The position numbers were made by a program, and so were the translations under genes. A DNA stretch of 64,000 nucleotides from Brachycybe producta. Its lineage: Eukaryota > Arthropoda > Diplopoda > Playtdesmida > Andrognathidae. Positions 35,565 to 46,333 of the stretch are shown piece after piece. A model generated the notes under the pieces. It was not told the DNA's origin. It did not search any database and saw only the letters and a list, made by a program, of their open reading frames with translations. The stretch is taken from contig JAUPFP010000038.1 in the NCBI GenBank assembly GCA_036925085.1, positions 852,001 through 916,000 of the forward strand, given 5' to 3'. Numbering within the stretch: the first letter of the stretch is position 1; every line of letters begins with the position of its first letter.

Positions 35565-35955
35565 TTGGGCGTTTTTTTTTTTAGTTTGGCGTTTATTTGA
35601 CGCTTATTCCTTTTGGCGTTTATTCAATTTTGACTCCGTTTGTGGAGCCTTATTGCGCGCCGCACTAATATAACTTTGGCTAAAATCTTGAAGACGCATC
35701 TTTAATTTGGCGATTAAATAGTTTGGCGTTTATTCAATTCAGCATTTATTTAATTTGGCTTTTTATTTAATCTAGCGCTAGATTAGCACCATGTTTATAT
35801 TTATTAATAATCAGTTTTCTAGATTGAGGAGGAGCCTTACTGCGCGCCGCACTAATATAACTTTGGCTAAAATCTCTTTAATTTGGTGTTTCTTCCAATT
35901 GGCGTTTAATCCGTTAACTGCTTATTTAATCTGGCGCTAGATGAGCGCCATCGAC
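35565..35955. repeat. Degenerate TTTGGCGTTTATT repeat with internal ~180-bp duplication
   Basis: Units such as TTTGGCGTTTATTCAATT recur at irregular spacing. A block with GCGCGCCGCACTAATATAAC and TTTGGCTAAAATC occurs twice (from about 35,655 and 35,836). Similar GGCGCTTA units lie at 28.4-28.8 kb. Confidence 0.6.
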
Positions 35956-36591
35956 TTCATAAGAAAAATGCTAGACGCGAAAATTGTCATAGTCTATTCC
36001 TATCACAAAACATACGTGATACGTTGCTATGAAAATCCATGTTTAAACTTTAGCGTGTGAAGATTAGCCATAATCTGAGCAAAAGTCACTTATCAGATCA
36101 CTTTTATCACAAGTAATAATCATTTGAAAAAGTGCTCTTTGAATTCAACACTTTAGTTTATAGCTCATTTATATAACTGAAAATACTGGCATGGGTGAAG
36201 AGCTAGCTGCCACGGTTCACTGCTATATAAAATAGCTGAAATATATTTGCTAATTGGGTTTCATATCATGAAAATACAATTAAAATTTAACAAAAACACT
36301 AACTTAATCATCAACTTGAAATGTTTCCCAGTTGGAACCCTGCAAGGAGGGTTCAAAAGTTAAAAAAACGGGTCAACTGTCAAAGTTTCCATTTTTTTTT
36401 TTTTGAATTTTGAAAAACAAAATTCAGATTTTGTGTAAAATTAAATAAAAGCAAAAACAACCCCTTTGTCCTGAATTTCAAGTGATAATTGCTCTGGTTA
36501 ACTATAACCTGAATACATGGAACGGAAACGTTATCAGAACCTAAATGTAATTATGATCTTTTACGACTAAGTTAGAGCTCTACAAACTGCA

Positions 36592-36698
36592 ATATGGAAT
36601 AGTGACGTCAAAAATGATGTCACAGCCAACGTCTTGAATCATCATGCAATGCTTACTATGACGTCATGTTGATCTCATTATTCCGTGCTGCCGTTTGT
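36592..36698. repeat. Imperfect palindrome with TGACGTCA arms
   Basis: ACAAACTGCAATATGGAATA then GTGACGTCA is mirrored by TGACGTCA and TTATTCCGTGCTGCCGTTTG. Likely a small MITE. Confidence 0.5.
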
Positions 36699-37157
36699 GC
36701 CGGACTTCGTCCTAAGAATCGTAACCAGACCCTCACGCGATGAGCAAAATAAAATTGTCGTCGTAGATAATGAATGACAGAAGGCATTTTCAATCGAAAC
36801 TCACTTATTCAAGGTCATTTCAAGTCATTAACCACACTTCCTATATAAGCATAAGTCGCCTTCCACATGGACTTCAACAAAGCATTCGATAGATCTATCT
36901 GAACATTCGAACCAAATCGCCTTGTCAAGTCCACTTGCAAAGCCATGTATAGTACATTTTCAAACCAGAACGTTATGGCTGTTAATTGGTCTACAAAAAG
37001 GGCATTCCCGATTTATAGTAAATGTATCTATAACAGTCGTCTAACTTACGCCTCGCTAATGTTGTGCGAACAAAGGGACGAATCACACACGCTGAAATAC
37101 CACCCAAAAATAGAATGCAGTTCTATTTCTATGGTCCTTTTGGTAAATCCGCCCTCA

Positions 37158-37220
37158 AGGTTGGGTTACGGTAGGTTAGTATAGGTTTGTTACCTATACT
37201 AACTTACCGTAACCCAACCT
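37158..37220. repeat. Near-perfect 29-bp-stem hairpin, 5-nt loop
   Basis: Positions 37158-37186 pair with 37192-37220 at 28 of 29 positions around the loop TTGTT. The arm starts AGGTTGGGTTACGGTA and ends TAGTATAGGT. The function is unknown; it could be a tiny foldback element or a transcribed hairpin. Confidence 0.85.
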
Positions 37221-37494
37221 TTCCTAGGTTAAGGGATGATCCCACCCATACAACGCACAGGAAAAAATCATCATCATCATTTCCTGCACCTTTTCCTGCA
37301 ATATGCAGGGTCGGCCTTAAGGGTTTCCTCCACTCCTTTCGATTTTTGTGCCAAACTCCCAGAGACCCCACATCATGCCTCCAATGCATAGGAAGACAAA
37401 AAAAAAGTCTTTAAAATGCCATAGACCTCCATGTCAATTCTAACTTTTGCACGCGTTTCTTGCGCGTGTTTGGTGTTTGCGACAGCCATGGTCC

Positions 37495-37735
37495 CGTATT
37501 CTAACTTATACCTTATTTTCAGACTGTTATCTTTCAAAATAAACTTTTTAAAAACAATTTAAAAAGTATCGTCAGTTTAAAAAAAAAAGTTGGTGTCATT
37601 TTCAAACTGACGTAAAACGCTTATATTTTGAAAGATATCCACATGAAATTTACCTTTAAGATATTGAGTTACCCTTCTAGTTTCTAAAACACATTCAAGT
37701 TTCTCTTTATTTTGTACCTGAAAGACAACATAATC
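37495..37735. repeat. Family A foldback repeat next to the palindromic transposon
   Basis: TTATCTTTCAAAATAAACTT and AAGATATCCACATGAAATT lead to GTTACCCTTCTAGTTTCTAA and the outer arm GACAACATAATCAATCG. It ends about 100 bp before the transposon's left terminus. Confidence 0.65.
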
Positions 37736-37842
37736 AATCGGAGGAGAGGCTACCTTTTTTAAAAAACCACCTTAAGAAAAATAATACCAAGTTCCACCCA
37801 CAAAAACCACCAAAAGATAAAAAAAAATTCTAAAAAAAAAAT

Positions 37843-37919
37843 GGGTCAGACTAAAACACGGAAACGGATGGAAACTGACGGAAACGCGCGGAAAAATAAA
37901 TATTAGGCCACTATAGGCA
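37843..37919 (+). repeat. Left terminal inverted repeat outside the minisatellite
   Basis: The 77-bp terminus begins GGGTCAGACTAAAACACGG, carries spaced GGAAAC motifs, then TAAATATTAGGCCACTATAG and GCAATACA. The right end (51001-51077) is its mirror with a few differences: for example AAAACACGGG here corresponds to AAGGCACGGG there. Confidence 0.85.
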
Positions 37920-40900
37920 ATACAAAACACGGGAAAGCACGGAAAACACATACAAACACACAGAAAACACATTCAAACACACGGAAAAGCACGGAAACAC
38001 ATACAAACACACGGAAAAGCGCGGAAACACATACAAACACACGGAAAAGCGCGGAAAACAATTACAAACACACGGAAAAGCGCGGAAAACAATTACAAAC
38101 ACACGGAAAAGCGCGGAAAACAATTACAAACACGGAAAAGCGCGGAAAACAATTACAAACACGGAAAAGCGCAGAAAACAATTACAAACACACGGAAAAG
38201 CGCGGAAAACAATTACAAACACACGGAAAAGCGCGTTAAACAATTACAAACACACGGAAAAGCGCGGAAAACACATTCAAACACACGGAAAAGCGCGGAA
38301 AACACATTCAAACACACGGAAAAGCGCGGAAAACAATTACAAACACACGGAAAAGCGCGGAAAACAATTACAAACACACGGAAAAGCGCGGAAAACAATT
38401 ACAAACACACGGAAAAGCGCGGAAAACAATTACAAACACACGGAAAAGCGCGGAAAACAATTACAAACACGGAAAAGCGCGGAAAACAATTACAAACACA
38501 CGGAAAAGCGCGGAAAACACATTCAAACACACGGAAAAGCGCGGAAAACAATTACAAACACACGGAAAAGCGCGGAAAACAATTACAAACACACGGAAAA
38601 GCGCGGAAAACAATTACAAACACACGGAAAAGCGCGGAAAACAATTACAAACACACGGAAAAGCGCGGAAAACAATTACAAACACACGGAAAAGCGCGGA
38701 AAACAATTACAAACACGGAAAAGCGCGGAAAACAATTACAAACACGGAAAAGCGCAGAAAACAATTACAAACACACGGAAAAGCGCGGAAAACAATTACA
38801 AACACACGGAAAAGCGCGTTAAACAATTACAAACACACGGAAAAGCGCGGAAAACACATTCAAACACACGGAAAAGCGCGGAAAACACATTCAAACACAC
38901 GGAAAAGCGCGGAAAACAATTACAAACACACGGAAAAGCGCGGAAAACAATTACAAACACACGGAAAAGCGCGGAAAACAATTACAAACACACGGAAAAG
39001 CGCGGAAAACAATTACAAACACACGGAAAAGCGCGGAAAACAATTACAAACACGGAAAAGCGCGGAAAACAATTACAAACACACGGAAAAGCGCGGAAAA
39101 CACATTCAAACACACGGAAAAGCGCGGAAAACAATTACAAACACACGGAAAAGCGCGGAAAACAATTACAAACACACGGAAAAGCGCGGAAAACAATTAC
39201 AAACACACGGAAAAGCGCGGAAAACAATTACAAACACACGGAAAAGCGCGGAAAACAATTACAAACACACGGAAAAGCGCGGAAAACAATTACAAACACA
39301 CGGAAAAGTGCGGAAAACAATTACAAACACACGGAAAAGCGCGGAAAACAATTACAAACACGGAAAAGCGCGGAAAACAATTACAAACACACGGAAAAGC
39401 GCGGAAAACAATTACAAACACGGAAAAGCGCGGAAAACAATTACAAACACGGAAAAGCGCGGAAAACAATTACAAACACACGGAAAAGCGCGGAAAACAC
39501 ATTCAAACACGGAAATGTGCGGAAAACAATTACAAACACACGGAAAAGCGCGGAAAACAGTTACAAACACACGGAAAAGCGCGGAAAACAATTACAAACA
39601 CGGAAAAGCGCGGAAAACAATTACAAACACACGGAAAAGCGCGGAAAACAATTACAAACACACGGAAAAGCGCGGAAAACAATTACAAACACACGGAAAA
39701 GCGCGGAAAACAATTACAAACACGGAAAAGCGCGGAAAACAATTACAAACACACGGAAAAGCGCGGAAAACAATTACAAACACACGGAAAAGCGCGGAAA
39801 ACAATTACAAACACACGGAAAAGCGCGGAAAACAATTACAAACACACGGAAAAGCGCGGAAAACAATTACAAACACACGGAAAAGCGCGGAAAACAATTA
39901 CAAACACGGAAAAGCGCGGAAAACAATTACAAACACGGAAAAGCGCGGAAAACAATTACAAACACGGAAAAGCGCAGAAAACAATTACAAACACACGGAA
40001 AAGCGCGGAAAACAATTACAAACACACGGAAAAGCGCGTTAAACAATTACAAACACACGGAAAAGCGCGGAAAACACATTCAAACACACGGAAAAGCGCG
40101 GAAAACAATTACAAACACACGGAAAAGCGCGGAAAACAATTACAAACACACGGAAAAGCGCGGAAAACAATTACAAACACACGGAAAAGCGCGGAAAACA
40201 ATTACAAACACACGGAAAAGCGCGGAAAACAATTACAAACACACGGAAAAGCGCGGAAAACAATTACAAACACGGAAAAGCGCGGAAAACAATTACAAAC
40301 ACACGGAAAAGCGCGGAAAACACATTCAAACACACGGAAAAGCGCGGAAAACAATTACAAACACACGGAAAAGCGCGGAAAACAATTACAAACACACGGA
40401 AAAGCGCGGAAAACAATTACAAACACACGGAAAAGCGCGGAAAACAATTACAAACACACGGAAAAGCGCGGAAAACAATTACAAACACACGGAAAAGCGC
40501 GGAAAACAATTACAAACACGGAAAAGCGCGGAAAACAATTACAAACACGGAAAAGCGCAGAAAACAATTACAAACACACGGAAAAGCGCGGAAAACAATT
40601 ACAAACACACGGAAAAGCGCATTAAACAATTACAAACACACGGAAAAGCGCGGAAAACACATTCAAACACACGGAAAAGCGCGGAAAACACATTCAAACA
40701 CACGGAAAAGCGCGGAAAACAATTACAAACACGGAAAAGCGCGGAAAACAATTACAAACACACGGAAAAGCGCGGAAAACAATTACAAACACACGGAAAA
40801 GCGCGGAAAACAATTACAAACACACGGAAAAGCGCGGAAAACAATTACAAACACGGAAAAGCGCGGAAAACAATTACAAACACACGGAAAAGCGCGGAAA

Positions 40901-41805
40901 ACACATTCAAACACACGGAAAAGCGCGGAAAACAATTACAAACACACGGAAAAGCGCGGAAAACAATTACAAACACACGGAAAAGCGAGGAAAACAATTA
41001 CAAACACACGGAAAAGCGAGGAAAACAATTACAAACACACGGAAAAGTGCGGAAAACAATTACAAACACACGGAAAAGCGCGGAAAACAATTACAAACAC
41101 GGAAAAGCGCGGAAAACAATTACAAACACACGGAAAAGCGCGGAAAACAATTACAAACACACGGAAAAGCGCGGAAAACAATTACAAACACGGAAAAGCG
41201 CGGAAAACAATTACAAACACGGAAAAGCGCGGAAAACACATTCAAACACACGGAAAAGCGCGGAAAACACATTCAAACACACGGAAAAGCACTGGAAAAA
41301 TTACAAACACACGGAGAAGCACGGAAAACGATTACAAAAACACGGAAAAGTGCAGAAAACAATTACAAACACGGAAAAGCACGGAAAACTATTATAAACA
41401 CACGGAAAACGATTACAAACACACGGAAAAGCGCGGAAAAAATTACAAACACACGGAAAAGCGCGGAAAAAATTACAAACACACGGAAAAGCACGGAAAA
41501 AAATTACAAACACACGGAAAAGCACGGAAAACAATTACAAACACGGAAAAGCACGGAAAACACATACAAACATGGAAAAGCGCGGAAAACACGGAAAAGC
41601 GCAGAAAACACGGAAAAGCGCAGAAAACAATTATAAACATGGAAAAGCGCGGAAAACACGGAAAAGCGCAGAAAACAATTACAAACATGGAAAAGTGCGG
41701 AAAACACATCCAAACACACAGAAAAGGGCAGAAAATGTTTAAAAACACACGGAAAAGTGCAGAAAACATTTACAAACACAGAAAGGCATGGAAAACACAA
41801 ACACA
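37920..41805. repeat. Left-arm minisatellite, 29/31-bp units (~125 copies) with higher-order structure
   Basis: The unit is ACACGGAAAAGCGCGGAAAA followed by CAATTACAA, with or without an extra AC. A CACATTCAA variant appears at intervals. A rare variant, GCGCGTTAAAC, occurs near 38,233, 38,816 and 40,036 and as GCGCATTAAAC near 40,619. The first and last pairs are each 583 bp apart with matching neighbours, so blocks of about 19 units have been duplicated. Units degrade towards the gene. Long ORFs (up to 626 codons) arise because the units lack stops in one frame. Confidence 0.95.
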
Positions 41806-41884
41806 TAGCAATGCAGTGAAAACATTTGCAAAAAATGGAAAGATGGAAAAATGGCAAAAGCAAAAATAAAACAAACATGATAAT

Positions 41885-42500
41885 TTTAACATATTTTTAT
41901 TGTAACTTGAGAACAATGAAAAAATTTTTTCAACTGGCTAAAACATGTATGAAAGTATTCTAAAAAAGTTTGTAACTTGAAGATGTTGGTTAATTTTTAT
42001 AAAATGTAAATTACAAAATGAAACATGTTTAACAGAAAGATGAATGTATACAAATATATTAAAACAATTTCACATCAGATTTTTATGAAGTGACTTTCTT
42101 TAAAATGTTTTTATTATAACATGAGAACAGTAAAAAATTAATTCTTGCCAACTGGCTAATACATGTATTAAAGTATTCTTAAAAAGTTTACAACTTGAAC
42201 ATGTTGGTTGTTGTTTGAAAAATGTAAATTAGAAAATAAAACATGTTCAATGGGAAGATGAATAAATACAAAAATATTAAAACAATTTAGCATCAGATTT
42301 TTACCAAGTGTTTTTTTTTTATATCATAACTTGAGAACAATAAAAATGTGTTGCCAACTGGCTAAAACATGTATAAAAGTACTCTCAAAAAGTTTACATC
42401 TTGACAATTTTGGATTGTTTAAAAAATGTAAAATTCAAAATAAAACATGTTCACCCCGAAGTTGAAAAAATAAGTAGAAAAATATTAACACAATTTCATG
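41885..42500. repeat. Three diverged ~200-bp repeats, left arm
   Basis: Each unit contains TAACTTGAGAACAAT, CAACTGGCTAAAACATGTAT, AAAAAGTTTACAACTTGA, ATGTAAATT, AAACATGTT and a closing AAACAATTTCACATCAGATT. It lies between the transposase stop codon and the minisatellite and probably includes the gene's 3' UTR. Confidence 0.8.
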
Positions 42501-42517
42501 TCACATTTTTATGAAAC

Positions 42518-45500
42518 TCATATGAAACATTCGGAACAAATAAAATACGGCTCGAATCTGTTTTCTTTGTTTTCGTGGAGGCACTGTTTGTGGTACCACT
42601 CTCTGCATGAAACACACATAATCCACTTTACATGCAGTGAACCATCTTGCATTGCAATTTCATTTGCATTGCAGTGGTCCAGACCTACAGCACAGATAGA
42701 TGGGTCAGAATGATGCAATAGTTGTACTTCAGTAAAGTACTTGAAAACAGTATCTTCTTTTGCATTGACCTTAATATGAGTTTTTTCGATTGCATTTAAA
42801 ACTACCTTTAGTTGTTCATCTGTCAACTTTTTTTTGTTGACATCTCTAGTAGAGAATTTAGAATTTTTTACAATATGAACAACCCATGCCCTTCCCTGTT
42901 CTGATGTTTCTGGGATTTGAAATTTGTCTTTAGTTAAAAAACTATACAAATGTAAGATGCTGTGAACTCCGCAGTCATCAAAATTGCATTGACGTGGTGC
43001 ATCTGTAGATAAAATACACTCAATATCATTAGGTGGGAAAAATCCAGCTGTTATATATGCAATCTTGTATATAGTAAGAAGGGCTTCAAACTTGTCATTG
43101 TAGTTGTGCAGATGGCCTTTAAGGGAGTCACAAATAATTACTTTTTGTGCTTTAAAAAGAATGAATCCGGTTAAAAAGTGCGAACAACTTCGTTCATGTA
43201 AATCAATTGATGGCTTACTTGCCATGTCTACAACCATGGCATCATAATTCAATGCTGCTAACTTATCAAAATACTTTACAGTTGGAACATAAATTTTATG
43301 GAAAACTACAGCATAATCACACAGTTCGATAGGTAAAACGGACAATTCATATCCATAGTTGTGAATTAAGCTTTTAAAAGCTTCATCGACAATAAAATTT
43401 GACAGCCATTCACCAACATTACATTCTGGGTACTGTTTGATATCTGCCTCCAGTAATGACGAATGAGCTTTTAATGAAAAATCTTCATTTGCTGTGTCAT
43501 TGGCAGTGATAACTTCAGATGGTGTTTCAAATGAAACATCATTATCTGTTTTGTCAGTATCAGTGTCAATAATGACAATTGGCTCTAGTACACCTGCATT
43601 GTACTTTGTTATAGGCGTAGAATGGCAAAACTCTGAGTGGAACGTTTCAATGGGACTGCCTAAATCAAGAGATCGATCATCTTCGTCTCCTGTGTCCATG
43701 TAAAGATCATCAAACAAATGATTTTTTGCTTGCAAAGAATCATCTGCCTCCTTATAGCTGAGATCAAGATCTTTTGTGCGTGGACATTTTCGGCCACTTC
43801 TGCCTTCTTTGTTGCGTGTTTTTTTTCGTAACACTGATAATTTGTATGTCCGGTCGTCTCGAGTGGGAATGGCTACATTTGTAGCAAAACAAACAGCTAG
43901 CATGTGACTACATACACCAGAAGTACCACAGGAACACTGCATAACATTGTTGTCATCATTCCATACAGTGTTGCAAGTAGGTTTGTATGGGGAACGAACC
44001 AGAAACCTTCTTGAAACTGAGTCCAAAGAAACAAGATTGTTATTTGCACATAACAATGCCAAGCTTTTATTAGTCATTCTATAATTTGGCAGTTTTTCCG
44101 TATTTTCTTTTGGGTGAGGTAGATCACCTTTGATGTGTTTTACGATGTCATCTACCTTTTTACACGTGTCAACAAACCCTAACTCAAAAGTAAATGTTGT
44201 TTGCTTTCTCATGTATGTTTTTTTAATTGTGTATTCACCCAAGTTTCTAAATGCTCTGCTGAATTCCCCCAAAAAGTGTCTTTGTAGCTGGAACAAAGCT
44301 AAAACCAATGCATCGATTGGCAATTCTTGTCTATTTAATTCTAGTTTAAACAGATTGTGTAAGCTTTCGCATGTGTTTATTGTTGGTCTTTTTTTCTTGA
44401 AAGCTGCAAATGCCTTAAAAACATATGCTACACAATGATTTTGCATGTCTTCTTTAATGTGGTTGTCAAAGTATTTTAAAAAGCATTCACTCCATGTTAC
44501 ACGATACTTCTCGTAAAGCTCAGAAAATATTTCAGATGACTCACTGTCAATTAAATTTATCATGTGAGTACTCAATACTTTTAAATCGTCATGTGTTTTC
44601 CCCTTGGCTTTTTGAATCCACAGTTGTACATCTCTACGTAGGTGATTACTGCAAATCAGCAATGGAATGCTTGGGAAGTTTTTCCAAACCGCATTGCAAA
44701 TTGCTGCCTCCCGATCTGTGATGAGTGGAATTTTTTGACAGTTTTTATTTAATAGCAGTTTGGACTCAACAATTTCCATAAATCTCTCATGGATTACACC
44801 AAGCTTTTTGTCGTGTAACATAAACAAAACTGGGAAAATTGGATCCTTCTCACATAAAACATTTTTCATCACCAGTGTCGATACGTATATGTCCCCTAGT
44901 TCAAACGTTGTGTCGTAACTAATTTGTTGCTCTAAAGTCAATTCTGTATTTGATTCTTTCAATATCTTTTTTGAAAACTGAATCATAATGTCATCACCAA
45001 TTATCAGGACCAAATTTGGACACATTTCAAAATGATGAATGACATCACCCAGTTCTTTAGTTTTGCTCATTTCGTAAATGCTAAATATTTCATCATTTCG
45101 AAGCTTAGTTTTGTTTCTTTCAAAACTTCGAGCATTTTTGACTTGTTTAATGTCCTTAGGAGCATACACTGATTCGTGAACTTTACCACAGTCACTTTTC
45201 TTATAATCATCTACTCCTTCATTGTATATTTTTCTTGGGTTGAGGTCCCATTCTGTTACTTTTTTGTGTATTGCATCACGGACAGTTTTTGTTGTTCGTG
45301 TGTATGGCCTTTCTCTAGATGGTAATGAATTACCATGTGGCTTTACATGTTTGTCATCAATTGTACCTTTGTACTGCATAAGCACAAAAGTTCTCGGTGG
45401 CTGTGCCATCTTGTAAATTACTTTTTTGAAATATGTCATAAATTTGTGCCTGTAATAGGTTTTTACTACTTGGCCAGATTGTTTGGAACTATTATTAACC

Positions 45501-45715
45501 CAAACGCCCCACTGATCACAAAGATAATCATAATCATCATCACTCTTTACTCTCATAACATATGATGAGCCACCATCAGGCTTAACAGGTGGGAGAGGAG
45601 TAATGACATCATCAAGTAAACCTAGTTGTGCCCTTTGCAGGATTTTAAAAGCCTCACTGGTAGTATAGAACTTACCAAAAGAACCACTTTGGAAAATAAC
45701 AACTTGATCTGACAT
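42518..45715 (-). CDS. MULE transposase with SWIM finger, Ulp1/C48 protease and PHD finger (full length)
   Basis: An intronless ORF of 1065 aa from the first ATG (45715); an upstream GTG extends the frame to 45736. The MULE DDE core has YDTTFELG (D268), LITDREAA (D334) with LICSNHLRRD (C355, H358), and TINTCESLHN (E450). A SWIM motif CSCGTSGVCSH covers residues 594-604. An acidic linker follows to about 755. The C48 domain shows SHFLTGF (H846), VIICDSL (D863) and RQCNFDDCGV (Q909, C915), the complete Ulp1 catalytic set. A C4HC3 PHD finger ends the protein (C1008, C1015, C1034, C1037, H1042, C1045, C1060, C1063). The first 230 residues, with QYKGTIDDKHVKPHGN, probably bind DNA. By family, it would cut and rejoin the element's ends in the nucleus; the protease may act on SUMO-like modifiers and the PHD finger may read histone tails. 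Transcription runs outward from the element's centre. Confidence 0.93.
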   Translation of the reverse strand: MSDQVVIFQSGSFGKFYTTSEAFKILQRAQLGLLDDVITPLPPVKPDGGSSYVMRVKSDDDYDYLCDQWGVWVNNSSKQSGQVVKTYYRHKFMTYFKKVIYKMAQPPRTFVLMQYKGTIDDKHVKPHGNSLPSRERPYTRTTKTVRDAIHKKVTEWDLNPRKIYNEGVDDYKKSDCGKVHESVYAPKDIKQVKNARSFERNKTKLRNDEIFSIYEMSKTKELGDVIHHFEMCPNLVLIIGDDIMIQFSKKILKESNTELTLEQQISYDTTFELGDIYVSTLVMKNVLCEKDPIFPVLFMLHDKKLGVIHERFMEIVESKLLLNKNCQKIPLITDREAAICNAVWKNFPSIPLLICSNHLRRDVQLWIQKAKGKTHDDLKVLSTHMINLIDSESSEIFSELYEKYRVTWSECFLKYFDNHIKEDMQNHCVAYVFKAFAAFKKKRPTINTCESLHNLFKLELNRQELPIDALVLALFQLQRHFLGEFSRAFRNLGEYTIKKTYMRKQTTFTFELGFVDTCKKVDDIVKHIKGDLPHPKENTEKLPNYRMTNKSLALLCANNNLVSLDSVSRRFLVRSPYKPTCNTVWNDDNNVMQCSCGTSGVCSHMLAVCFATNVAIPTRDDRTYKLSVLRKKTRNKEGRSGRKCPRTKDLDLSYKEADDSLQAKNHLFDDLYMDTGDEDDRSLDLGSPIETFHSEFCHSTPITKYNAGVLEPIVIIDTDTDKTDNDVSFETPSEVITANDTANEDFSLKAHSSLLEADIKQYPECNVGEWLSNFIVDEAFKSLIHNYGYELSVLPIELCDYAVVFHKIYVPTVKYFDKLAALNYDAMVVDMASKPSIDLHERSCSHFLTGFILFKAQKVIICDSLKGHLHNYNDKFEALLTIYKIAYITAGFFPPNDIECILSTDAPRQCNFDDCGVHSILHLYSFLTKDKFQIPETSEQGRAWVVHIVKNSKFSTRDVNKKKLTDEQLKVVLNAIEKTHIKVNAKEDTVFKYFTEVQLLHHSDPSICAVGLDHCNANEIAMQDGSLHVKWIMCVSCREWYHKQCLHENKENRFEPYFICSECFI

Positions 45716-46333
45716 TGCACTATGGTAGCACACCACTAGTAACTTTTTAACACTTTGATAATAATCACTGCTAAAATATGACCTTCATAAGCAACACTAG
45801 CTGTTAAAAACTAAAATCATGACTCAAATAATCAACAACAAAACTTTACCTCGCATGAAGCCCTAATTCATGACCATACCTTCCATGCACAGTTCAGATA
45901 ACTTCTTTGTCTGGAAACAGTGTTGCCAATTCCTCTGAAAGAAGTTATCTGAACTGCATGGAAGGTATGGTCATTAACTAAGGCTTCATGTAAGGAGAGT
46001 TGTGTTGATTATTTGAGTCATGATTTGAGTTTTAACAACTAGTGTTGGTTATGAAGGTATTTTAAAAAAACGAAATTTTCCACTATATTTTTGACTATAA
46101 TTTGATTAAAGTATATTTTGAGGGCAATTTCGTTATTACTTAGTGTTTATGTTTGCTATTCGGTTAGGTGAAATTTTTGAGGAGTTGGCAACACTGTTTC
46201 CAGACAAAGAAGTTATCTGAACTGTGCATGGAAGGTATGGTCATGAATTAGGGCTTCATGCGAGGTAAAGTTTTGTTGTTGATTATTTGAGTCATGATTT
46301 TAGTGATGGGGTGATGTCATTCATCATTTTGAA
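45716..46333. promoter_or_regulatory. Central region: shared divergent promoter zone and loop of the palindrome
   Basis: The two transposase genes point away from each other and both 5' flanks lie here. The 5' block GAAGTTATCTGAACTG..GGAAGGTATGGTCAT occurs three times: inverted in the left arm (to 45935), in + orientation and diverged within the loop (about 45938-46062), and in the right arm (46185-46304). The left block and the loop copy themselves form a small hairpin. The rest of the loop (46063-46178) is AT-rich and unmatched. I cannot place a start site. Confidence 0.55.
46305..46308 (+). other. Deletion junction in the right arm with 4-bp filler
   Basis: Right-arm sequence matches the left arm up to ...GATTTTAGT (46304) and again from GGGTGATGTC (46309). 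Left-arm positions 45051-45809 (759 bp: the 5' flank, the ATG and the first ~220 codons) are absent here and replaced by GATG. The mirror sum changes from 92,114 to 91,359 across the junction. Confidence 0.85.

Noticed and set aside
39308-41397. Long ORFs (244 and 626 codons) in the left minisatellite, and a 277-codon mirror ORF at 49,490-50,323
   Set aside because: They are the stop-free reading of a 29/31-bp tandem unit (KSAENNYKHGKARKTITN repeats) and change frame with unit length. There is no domain or start context.
37920-41805. CRISPR-like array
   Set aside because: The repeats are directly adjacent with no unique spacers, and the genome is eukaryotic with introns. It is a minisatellite.
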